Assembly: GCA_902702965.1 (NCBI GenBank)
Contig: CACRXP010000028.1
Span: forward strand, 519,105-583,104
Length of the DNA stretch: 64,000 nucleotides
Source: Spirometra erinaceieuropaei
Taxonomy: Eukaryota > Platyhelminthes > Cestoda > Diphyllobothriidea > Diphyllobothriidae
Direction: 5' to 3'
The notes under the pieces: model-generated
What the model saw: only the letters and a program-made list of their open reading frames with translations
What the model was told of the DNA's origin: nothing
The model's database searches: none
Shown here: positions 24,926 to 35,200 of the stretch, piece by piece
Numbering within the stretch: position 1 is the first letter of the stretch
How the letters are laid out: every line of letters starts with the position of its first letter
Program-made: the position numbers and the translations under genes

Positions 24926-25994
24926 TTAGGGACAAGGTAAATTTGTAGCTTTTTAATTTCCTTAGAAATTAACTGCGATTTTGGAGTAGATCAGTATACT
25001 GAAGATCTATAGACTCAGACCAAAGTTCTTGTCTATGAATATTTGGGTCGAAGTCCATTAGCCACAGCGGATAACCGCGTAATATTCATTAGCTGCTTGA
25101 CGGCTGCTAGTAGCTACAATTTATAGATTGAAGTATCTACCTGAAAGCAGACAGGGAATGCTGGGGGACCCACTGACGAGCCGTACCTCTCGCAACTGTG
25201 TCATGCAGTGGCAGAATATCGGCGAAACACGTGTGTATGGGCTTTTGGCTAGTACCTGTATGGTATCACCTTACCCACAAGGTAGATTTACCTTATCTTG
25301 CATGTGGGCCATATGCGCCGTTTACATAAGCAACCCCAATAATTCTCAATGAGCAGGCGGCAATCTACTGTGTGGCTCCGATACGGCGTCCGGGTTCTTA
25401 ATTATAAGTGCCGCAGCCATATCCACATCCATTACTGTACTCAAATGATGATACGAGAGTTCACATAGGTATGTTAGAACTAAATTGTAAGACTCGCTGT
25501 AGGTGTTTCCCTAAAAGCATCCAGTTATTTTTGAAGGGAGTATGACTGCAACATACAACTGTGACTGACTCGTAAGGTTTGGAGGCCAAAATAAAATACA
25601 TTTCGTGTTTTGGAAACTGTGCATTCTGTAATTGAACTTCGGCATTGAACTTCCTGTTTCTCATACTTAAGCTTTAACAAGACATCTAAAACGGAAAATA
25701 ACGGATTTTCTAATGTGGAATTTTTTCACAGAGAGTTTTCAAACAGTTATATAAGTTCTTTGTGGGAACCGCGCCGTCGTTTTGCACTGTTCTGCGCGAG
25801 GACATTTCTGTGCGCAAAAAATTTGATTTCACACTTATTTTATTTTGGTCCATTTGGAAGTACTCCTGGGGCGTGAGTATTTACCCAAAGAGGTGCATTT
25901 CAGTTAGGGAGCTCGATTTTGGGTGATGCAAGTGTCCGGCACACGGTTTACAGACTCAGACTAAAGTATGGTATATTGTGACAGTCTGAAATCG

Positions 25995-26190
25995 TGACTG
26001 ACGATGTCCACCGTGCGGTTCTCAGCAGGATGAGAGCAGACACAGCAGCTTACGCGTGATTTTTCTTATAGTAATAGTAGACTTGCGCTGCATTGACCGC
26101 ACTCTCTCCTCCTCCCCTACTTGGATCCGGTGTCAAGTCTTGCTCAAGAACACCGGAGGTGGGAAAGGACGCAGTTGAATGACGCGGTCG
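25995..26190 (+). repeat. Member of dispersed 180-bp family
   Basis: GACGATGTCCACCGTGCGGT, tagtaATAGTAGACTTGCGC, GCATTGACCGCACTCTCTCC and GGTGTCAAGTCTTGCTCAAG in family order. Confidence 0.65.
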
Positions 26191-26269
26191 GACCCGCTCA
26201 AAAACATAAAGATAGATTCATTTATGCAAAGAAGATGAGCGTGCAATCACTGGGAAAGTAAATACATTA

Positions 26270-26315
26270 GTTAGAGCTTTCAGTCTCGTACAGGAGGTCG
26301 TCATCAGAGACTCTG
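26270..26315 (-). ncRNA. Hammerhead-like motif in Penelope-type repeat
   Basis: On the - strand CTGATGA is followed by a 19-nt spacer and GAAAGCTC. The core order matches a hammerhead ribozyme, but the stem II pairing is imperfect, so it is probably decayed. It lies just outside the inverted arms of a Penelope-like unit. Confidence 0.25.
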
Positions 26316-26319
26316 AGAA

Positions 26320-27115
26320 TGCACCGTCAAACTAGCAGTTTTATAGTCAAACAAAGAAGGGGGCTGATAGGGGTGGAAGGGGGTGGTGTTCGCGATAAGG
26401 TCGAGTTCAGCCGTCTAGCGGCAGCGTAACTGCGCGCGCCCTTAACTGGCCGCGAGAACGGAGCGAGTGATAGCAGAGAGGCATATCAACGCGTCTGTTG
26501 ATGACACGCAGGACTCCAGGAGTTCTCGCCCTGTCTTATTGCTGGCTCGCACCATTATCTGCGAGCTCGCGGAACTGAATTCGTGGCCTTCCTCCGTTGT
26601 GTGAGTGGCGACCTGAGACAGTAGGTCGCCTCTCCGGACCGCCCCTTTGTGCCACGTTATTCACGAGCTAAGTCATTGTCCCGTCTGTCCTGTATAATGG
26701 CGAGGGCAGACGCGGAATCGGATCAGATACACGATACCAGATTGTTCTCCTGCGTCTAGTCGGTCCTTCATTTGAATAAACTTGGTGTGCATGGTAGCTG
26801 TCGCTACGCACACCACGGAGGAAGGCCAGGAATTCATTTCAGCGAGCTCGTAGAGAATGGTGCGAGCCAGCAATAAGACAGGGTGAGAACTCCGGGAGTC
26901 CTGGGTGTCATCAACACACGCGTTGATATTCCTCTCTGCTATCACTCGCTCCGTTCTCGCGGCCAAGAGACGAGACCCAATTCCCAGCTAAGGGTCCACG
27001 CAGTTACGCTGCCGCGAGACGGCTGAACTCGACCTTATCGCGAACACCACCCCCTCCACCCCTATCCGCCACCTTCTTTGTTTGACTATAAAACTGCTAG
27101 TTTGACAGCGCACTC
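26320..27115. mobile_element. Inverted-arm terminal structure of a Penelope-like element
   Basis: 26320-26620 and 26795-27115 are inverse copies (ccgtcaaactagcagtttta at the left; taaaactgctagtttgacag at the right; the gcagcgtaactgcg block likewise). Each arm contains the same cgagaacggagcgagtgata block. Inverted partial terminal repeats at the 3' side are typical of Penelope-like retroelements. A GIY-YIG-coding frame runs into the structure from 27690. Confidence 0.7.
26673..26966 (-). pseudogene. Second GIY-YIG start fragment
   Basis: A 97-aa - strand frame ending SGIVYLIRFRVCPRHYTGQT, the start of a GIY-YIG domain (IVYLI...YTGQTG), cut off by a stop right after. Its first part lies in the right inverted arm. 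It appears to be a second, truncated copy placed head to tail with the domain at 26988-27404. Confidence 0.6.
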
Positions 27116-27690
27116 TCACTGGGGGGCCAGTAAACCATGGCTCAAACAGCTCCCGGCTCACGCGGTTGTCACCTCTTGCGAGAATTTCGGCCTCGTCAAA
27201 TTTGAATGTGTGGCCGGAACCCGTCGAATAAGCCGCAACTTGAGAGCTGGAGTCATTTCTCCGCGCCGCTGCAGCATGTTCGACCATTCGCGTTCGGAGC
27301 TGTCTTCCGGTTTCTCCGACGTAGTTGCTTTGTCCGCAACTGCACCAGATCCGATAAACGACTCCCGACGTTTCTTGCCGTGGTAGCGAGTCTTTTGGTT
27401 TCATTATCTGACGCCTGATGGTTGCTTCCGGTCTGCGTGCAACTCCAACCCTAAGTGGTGCGAGAAGGCGGCCGACAGCCTCCGAAACGTTCTTGACATA
27501 TGGAAGCGCTTGCCAAAATTTGGTGTCCGTGCGGTTAGGCTTTTCGTCCCCTTTGCGTATGCACCGGTTGACGAAGTTGCACGGGTAGCCATTGGCTTTG
27601 AAGACCCGTCGGAGGTATTGTAGTTCGGCAATCTTGTCTTCCGGCTCACTGCAGTGCGTTTCGACACGCCGATAGGGCGTCCTTACACAA
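26988..27690 (-). pseudogene. Penelope-like RT C-terminus and GIY-YIG endonuclease
   Basis: One continuous - strand frame from about 27690 to 26988. It starts with a linker typical of Penelope RT (FKANGYPCNFVNRC, then KFWQALPYVKNVSEAVGRLL) and passes through GVARRPEATIRRQI into a GIY-YIG domain: GVVYRIWC, NYVGETGRQLRTRMVEHAAA. The catalytic Tyr pair and the Arg of the GRQLRTR segment are present. The RT core is absent upstream, so this is a 5'-truncated copy. Such elements are non-LTR retroelements with a GIY-YIG nuclease replacing the AP endonuclease. Confidence 0.85.
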
Positions 27691-28139
27691 CGTAGACGAC
27701 AGTCTTACAGAAATTGCAGTTCTGGCTTAAGGCGTGATGGCAACTTGTCGATCATATCGGAGCCGTCGGTAGTGTAACGTAATTGGTCGACCCATCGCAA
27801 AGAAAATGTGACAAACGCATCGCAAATTTCGCATAGCGAGCATATCGATCTATCGATAAGCCTGCTGCGTAGATAGCGCAAGCCTTAGCATAACTGAAAT
27901 CTACGAAGGAAAGTACGTTTGCCGGTAAGGATTAACGAGCACAGATTTTAATATTTTAATTTTTACGGATCTACCAACCTATTAGTTAAAGTTTTATTTG
28001 TAGCGTACTAAAAATAGTACCCAGTTTAGTGTGACGACACCGACTCAAATCGCCATGGCGTGATTATACAAATGACTTCATGCGCATCTTGTGTGCAGTT
28101 GGTGACCTAACAAAGGGATAGAGTGCAAGATTACGGAAA

Positions 28140-30797
28140 ATCTCTGGTGAAACGGAAAACAGCTAAAGCATCCAATGAAAAATAAGTTACCGCTAGGTAC
28201 GTGGAAAAACATAGGACGCTTCAAAAAATGCAGCGCTGGTCAGAAACAACTAGTTTCCTTATAACAACAGAGTCACCAAAATTGGGAAATTTCCGTCTTG
28301 TGAGTGAACGTTATTTATAGAACTGCGTAAGAGACGCTCACACAAGCAGGCTAAAAAACAATATGGGCACTGCAACCTCTAAAAACCGTGTTAGATATCT
28401 CTTGGTTCAAATGTCCTCTAAAAATTAAGGCCACAGGCATTATGACAAACAGTCAACTGATTGGTCAGGCGAGGCCTTCCAAAATGACTTGGAGCAATTT
28501 GGTTCTAGTTTATCACTTCTACATTTCTCAAAATGCAACTGTTCAACTCGAAGAAAAAGTTTACTTGATTCTCTAGGTGGGAACTTCGCACGTATAAGCG
28601 CTTTCGTAGGGTCACACGCTGAAAGGCCGGCCAACGGCTAACAAAAGACAACATATTTAAAAGACGCAAACAGAAGCATACCAGTTTTTCAGTGATGAGA
28701 GGACTTTTCCTCCGTAAAATTAGTGTGCACTTTGTGGAGAGAATTAAGTTCATTCAAATTCTAGGCATTCTGGAAATGCCAGTAAGTGCGGTTTTAAATG
28801 TCCTCTGTCGATTGCTTGAAGAGATGGTTTCTGTAGATTATTATCATCAACATAAGACAGGTTTTGGATGCCTACAACTAGCTGATGGATTTTCCGAGGC
28901 CCCTTTTCCAGCAGATAACGACTCGCGTCATATTTTTAAGCACAAGTAAGCACTAAGCCCTATCGTTAAAAATTATACCCGTGCTCGTAAGGATGGTATA
29001 CAATGAATATGCGCTCAACCAAACGAAAATGCCTCTCAATTGAGTTTGATCTTTAGAAAGTGCTTTGCTGGAGGAATTTGAAGATTGATGTCTACGTCAT
29101 TCACTTTCTCCCAAAGTAAAGTCAGGGAAAAAAGTAAGACAATTTGTCCGCCTATGCATTTCCCTGGCTGATACTGGTGATTCTTCTGTCACGAATTAAA
29201 AATGGCCCTTTTTTTCTTATTTTGGAACGGCTGTCATTGTCCTTCTTTAGTTTTATGTCTACTTCTACGATTATAATGCGCTACAATGTGACAACATAAG
29301 CGTTCACGTATTCCTCAAACGAGGAATGAGGCGCCTGTAGCACTTGTAAATTGTGTTTTATTTAGGACATGTGCATTTTTCTATATACTCCAGAGGTTAA
29401 CTGGTCATTTTACGGCGTGTCGCTTCGTAGCTACTTCTGGGATGCTTGTATGTGCCTAGTAATTAGGAGCGTAGCAAGGCAACTCACTGAATGCAGGTAT
29501 TAGTATTTCTTGTGGGGATTAACGCTCCACGTAGCAAACAACTGGAACTTTTAATGAGAAAGCCCACTTTTCTACAAAAACAAGCGCACATCTGGCTTCA
29601 TTTTATTTACACCGAATTAAACATGAATTCAGAAGTTGCCTAAGACTGTTTTTGATAAATTCTCCTCGTTTAGACCGATTCCATGAGCTAGAGCAGCACC
29701 CGCAAAGATGCGGACGTGGTCTACGGTAGTTATCAGTATTGCACTGCCTGAATATGAAGTAGCATTGATTTCCACCTCCAATGTACACTTTTCCGTCAAT
29801 TAAACGTCAGAGAAACATAACATGCGTAACCAAGGGATTGTCACGTAACGCGATAAACTGATACCTAAAACACACAACGTGCCGGATACTGCAGACTGGT
29901 AATCTGCGCTGGAGATGTACCGGAGACAAAGTGAGGACCAGATGCAGTCACGGCACACGTTAATCAGGCCACACAGAGTCCGCGCGGGCTGATAAACTAC
30001 TACCAAACATTGGCGGTGTGGTGGCACGCCTGTCACCGCGAGCAATCCCAGCAGCCAATGGCTGACAAGCTCGGACAGCCGATGGTTCACGGGGGTGAGA
30101 TCGACTTCGGCAGGTCCATCTTAACGGCACTTCAGCGCAGCCCTCACTAGAAAAGATTTGACGCGCCAAAAAGTCGTTGTTTGGAAGACTGCCAGTCAAC
30201 TGGGTAGCCTGGTGCTCTCAAGACGGTGAGTTAGATTCCAATGGCTCACTCTTAATGTGGTCGTCAAGGCAATCCCACTCAGATAGGATCCGTGTCGGCC
30301 CTTGTTTGTGTGAATAACTGGTACATGTCTACCTGGCCAGGTCGTATGTGGCAGGCGAAGAGGGCCGTTTAACTTTGTCGACGACTGCGTCCGAGTCCGC
30401 CTCCCATCGTCCTGACTCTGTCTTGTCACCGAGCCCAGGTGGGAGGTGAGGAGAGAGCGTGGAAGGCGATGCGCAAGTCTGCCATCATCATGAATTAAAT
30501 CACGTGCAATTCGTCGTCCTACGTCCCCTCCCCATGCCGTTGGAGCCCCAACGGACATCATCATTGGCGATCAGATGTTTGAGCAAGAGATGGACGGACT
30601 TACGTATATGTGGGAGGGACGGGTAAGAGAGACTAGGGTCGCATTTGCCTTACTCCCTCCCATATTCCGCATACTTCCATGGCAGAGCACAGCCAAGGAG
30701 ACTGAAGATGATCGAGGGTGCAATACTTGACTTGGTGAAATCCCCATTTACGCATGTCCAATGCGTGGCTGTTCCTCATTTCACACGAACCAGATAC
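28140..30797 (-). repeat. Right arm of the 2.6-kb inverted repeat
   Basis: Reverse complement of 985-3625, matching through 28330-28760, 28980-29140 and 29800-30797. It ends at 30797 next to acacgaaccagat, where the left arm begins actggttcgtgt (985). The family block is at 30390-30560. Confidence 0.8.
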
Positions 30798-31170
30798 CTA
30801 AAACGCACAACGTGCGAGATACTGCAGACTGATTATCTGCGCTGGAGATGCATTGAAAACAAAACGAGGACCAGATGCGGTCAGGGCACGCGCTAATTGG
30901 GCCACAGAGAGTCCGCGCGAGCTGATAAACTACTACCGCACTTTTACTTTATATGACCTAGAATTAGACGGAATACCAAAAGGGAACTTATTAGAAAAAA
31001 TATCTTCTTATTCAAAAAGCAAATAGCGAGCATCTGGCCTTATTCGATTTAGACAGTTAAAAATAGTTACAGGTTAGCTAAGGCTGTTTTTGGTAAACTA
31101 TTCTCGTTTAGAGCGATGCTATCAGCTGGAACAGCACGCGGAAATAGGCAGCCGTGGTTTGCATCGCCCG
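30797..31170 (-). repeat. Extra partial copy of the arm, in changed order
   Basis: 30797-30945 matches 29859-30007 (acctaaaacgcacaacgtgc...ctgataaactactacc), and 30960-31170 matches 29500-29720 (gcatctggcctta; gctaaggctgtttttggtaaa). Both are in the same orientation but swapped in order relative to the arm. A further trace of the first block is at 31490-31530. Confidence 0.65.
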
Positions 31171-31199
31171 AGCTCATATCGGGTCATCTTGGAGTTATC

Positions 31200-31345
31200 A
31201 TTTCATTGAAACCTGGTGAGTGAAGAAGGAGAGAATGCGACAGATGCTGTGCATATCTGCCTCACTGTAAATTAATTCACTCGAAAGTCACTGGTGTTAC
31301 ACCTTTTCCGTGGGCACACTGTAGACGTCGTCGCTCGGGACATTC
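31200..31345 (-). repeat. Member of dispersed 180-bp family
   Basis: On the - strand GACGACGTCTACAGTGTGCC, GAATTAATTTACAGTGAGGC and CACAGCATCTGTCGCATTCT, CTCC follow the family order. Confidence 0.6.
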
Positions 31346-32189
31346 AAACTGGCATTTACTAGCATGGGAAATTGATTGCATATAAACTAGCGTTGAGGTC
31401 TCCTCAAAATTTGCGCTCTCCTTTAATAAGTTGACTTAAAAAATACGCCTGATGTTGTTAGAGAATCTTCTTACAAGGTGTTGAACTGAAACCTAAAACG
31501 CACGACGTCCGATGTGTCGCGGTCTGATCATGTAGATATTGGCCTTTGTGCATCATCCATTTCGCCGCCTACTATTTATCAAGATATTTGTATTTTGAGA
31601 AGTTTTGTCGGCGATGTTATGGACGCAGATATTATTATTTTTGCCATGCTCCGTCGTTATAATATGATATCGCCAATCATCGCATCGTATTGTCCCTGAA
31701 ACATCTATTTCGGGCTTTTTCGTATTTATTATTGTGTGACGCTCAAACCCCATTTGTTGAAATGCTGCAGATTTTAGCACTGGAGCACTTTGTCTATTAA
31801 CATCTATATCTACTGCTTCATTTACTTGAAATACCGGGTGAAATTGAAGCTGATATTGATGTTTTATCTTCGAGTTTGGGATGTATGGCTCGGGATTGCA
31901 GTCGATGACAGAGTCACTGCCAGTCGAGAACGTAGATGGGTTCCGCACGAAGTATTTTTTTCAAAAAGGCTGCTTTTGATGGACTACGACGTGCTTTTTC
32001 TATCAGAAGAGAACAGGCAGCTTGCCCAATTAAGGCATATTTACGCTCATTGTGTAGGGAGAATGAACTATAGTCTCAAATGACTTTCTTCGACAAGAAA
32101 TTCGGGATTCCTATTTTGTATTCTTTAATAATTATCATTATGTCTGTGAAATTTAGTACTTTACCTCGTTCCTTCCTTCAAATCCTCAG
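31346..32189. other. Upstream region of cytochrome b561 gene 1
   Basis: Apart from the short repeat trace at 31490-31530, I see nothing coding here. It may hold the promoter; no core element stands out. Confidence 0.4.
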
Positions 32190-32190
32190 C
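32161..32190 (+). promoter_or_regulatory. Possible 5' UTR or spliced-leader acceptor
   Basis: Pyrimidine-rich ttacctcgttccttccttca followed by aatcctcag ends at 32189, 11 nt before the start codon at 32201. It could be the 3' splice site of a 5' UTR intron or a flatworm spliced-leader trans-splice site. Only cDNA would tell. Confidence 0.3.
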
Positions 32191-32200
32191 CTAGACAGAG

Positions 32201-32248
32201 ATGGCCGCTCACGCAACCCACTTCTGGGTTGTATTTGCCCTTTCCCAG
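32201..32248 (+). CDS. b561 gene 1 exon 1
   Basis: 48 nt, 16 codons: MAAHATHFWVVFALSQ. Donor GTACGT at 32249. Same length and end residue as exon 1 of gene 2 (MRYQSIAFWATLAISQ). Confidence 0.9.
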
Positions 32249-35200
32249 GTACGTTTGACGTTTCGTAATCGCTTATTCTGCAGGCTCTAGCTATTACTAT
32301 TTTCGTTCTCACCATCTACTGGAGAGGCACATTCTTCAGCGGGTTTGACTACAGTGCCCCACTCGGCTTAATAAATTTCCATGCTGTTTTCATGGTCATC
32401 GGATTCCTACTCTTCTTTGGCGAGTGTAAGTCTCAATGTTGAATTCACGATATTACGAGGATGTTGGCATAAGTTGTCCAGTAGTCGTATCTTTTGAAAC
32501 GAACTGATTTTTCCCATTGCGGTTTTTACAGCAAATATCAACTTTCTACGATGTGCTGTATAACAGTTAGATGGCCTTCATCGGCACTTTGATATATATC
32601 AGTAGGTGGGGCGTCTCTCAAAACATAATGTATTTACACCTATAAGCATATCACACTCCTAGTCCAGTCAGCTGCTCATGCAAAATATTATCATTTAGGC
32701 CTCGAAATTCGAGAGCCAATGCCGACTGCCTTGGTCCCGCAGGAATTTTCAGTGATATCATTGAAATGAGTTCATAATACAAACGTTTAATCCGGTCATT
32801 GGCAGCTGAAGACATCACGTCTTTTGGTCAACGTAACGACCTAGAGGATTTATTTGAAGACTTAAGAAGTAGATTGGCAAGAGAGATGCTAAGCAGGTCT
32901 TGGTAGAAAAGTTCTGGGAAGGGTATCTGAGAGGGTTAAATGCCTTGTTGAATAAACAAAACGTTAACAGTGAAGTTCATAAAAATTCTCAACTGGATCT
33001 GCGTTTGGTGTTATAAGTTGCAGAGATGTCATTTGCAGGAGACTCGCTCCGAGAGTTTTACAAAGAGTCTTCGTCAGAAGCGCAAACGAGCTGCATATCT
33101 AAATATGTCGCAATGTCATGGCAAGATGTGGAAGATGATTGTTGAGGACTTCTCTTTACCAATAACACCCAAAATATTTTATGAAACTTTGACCTGCAGC
33201 TGCAGCAAGTTTGTCATGAGTGCTGCGCAATGTTTTCGGTGCTAAGTGCCAAAGTGCGCGCTTTAGGAAAAAGAGCAATTTATTTACGTTTTAGGGACAC
33301 TTAAGATGACTGATCCGAGCTACCTTTGATGACCGATAACCCATGAAGAAAGGCCACATTAATGAAAAATTGCTGACCAATATGAATATAGTCTGGGCGC
33401 ATCCATCAAAACGAAAAAACTAATAATGAACGACCTCCGGTTAAACTAACAAGCAAAATAAATACTTTAAATATTGGTTCGTTGATAAGAAACAACAATT
33501 GTCTTAAGAATAAACGAAACGTTGGAAACATGAGAATTCGTGTCAAAAAAGAGACTCAATTTTTAAAAGTATATAATGCTTGTTCATTCAAAAGGTCTAT
33601 AGAATACACCGTAAACACAGCGACGTATAAAAAATAGTTGTATGCATGTATTTTTATTGAGCCTCCGTCAAGAATTAGTGTTATATAAAGTCTGGCATAA
33701 AGTCGGCTGCTAAATGTCTAGTCATGTGTTTCATAGTCTTGTTGAATGAAATCGATATTATTTTTCCGTTCTTGCATTGTTTGAGATGCGGCTAATTAAG
33801 GCAAAGAGGATTTCGCTTAATGTTGTAGATAGGGACGTCACAGAATAAAACGTCTTCATAAGATCATTTGCTGACAGATTGTTCAGTGACCAAGAAATCT
33901 GAATGGCACTGATAAATGGAATCCGGGGTATATTAATTTCTTTCTCCCATAAAATATGCGCGTGGTTTTTAAAAGCAGTGGAATCCACTGAGTCTAATGA
34001 TATTTTTGAAATTTGAATAAAAGCGTTGTAATTTCCAGTGTTCCCAATTAACTGCAGAGAATTATAGGTTTTGCATCATGTATTTATAAAAACCTTCAGG
34101 GTAAGATATTTTTAGAATCATTTACCGGAATAGCGAATTCTTCCGCACTGCTTCTTGTGCGAATGACCTTTTGGGGCACCTCTGGTGACTCAACAAAACA
34201 CGAAACCTCACTAACGAAATATGAATGTCCATTTCGAAATTCGACGCTGAGAAAGGTGGTGATTGATCAAAAACTTTCTTGATAAGCAATCCTTTAAGAA
34301 AACGTTTTACTACGGTATTTCGCTAGCGAGTATCCGCGCACATCGCCCATTTCTAAGATAGAGTCAAGATAAAAGTTGGAAATTTGACCGGCTTTTTTGA
34401 ATTTCCAAAAATACTGACCATATTTTTGCTGCAGACGCAAGAGCTCACTTTTCTTTTATATTAAAGCCATCTTCTCTACCTTGGCCTATTTTTAGGCACC
34501 GTTCTACGATAATACACAGAAGAATGACCATACAGATGGTGGAATATTGCTCAGACTGCTATTGCTCTACCCGTCCCCTTTATAGGCAGAAAAAAGACAG
34601 CGCAAACATTGTCGTACTACATGCCAAAAAGTTAAAATGAACATTTTTTGATGGGCTCCCTCACGACTACTTATGGCGTGTTCGCAAATGACAGAACAAT
34701 ATATGTAGATTTGCACAGCGGATTATCTGTAAGCGTTAGTACTGCAGTTTAGGGCGTGAAAACACACTTATTTATATCTCTGGCTTTTTAAAATCGACAA
34801 AACGACCGTTTCTTTAAAAGTAACCTGTTTGTTCATATCCTGCTTCAGATGACTTAAGCAGAAAAAAGCAATTTTCAAGCCTGGCAAGTCTTGTTTAGCA
34901 GAACTCTCAAGGTTAACTTACTCCCATCTCAAAAAACATCCTTGAGTGTGTAAACCATGCCTAAAATAGTTGCTGATATAGGAAACTGCCCAGCAGCGTA
35001 GATTTCAGCTCAAATCTATAAACGCTTTGTCTTATGAAGTAACTTCGACACATGCTCTGCACGAAATAGGGATGTGTTCCCGAAGGGCCCTACGAAATAA
35101 GATGAATGCGTAAATCTCAGGTACTTAAACGTGATCACTTCAGTTCCTGTCGTAACATTTTGTGAGTTAGGTCACCTACTGTATGTATGGATCTCGTCCT

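Larger units (their letters stand above)
23812..25994. other. Intergenic, two small repeats only
   Basis: Holds the SINE-body motif at 24050-24110 (gacgacggctaataagccag, then aaatggccattccagtctcc) and a short tandem repeat at 24886-24925. Nothing else is supported. Confidence 0.5.
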
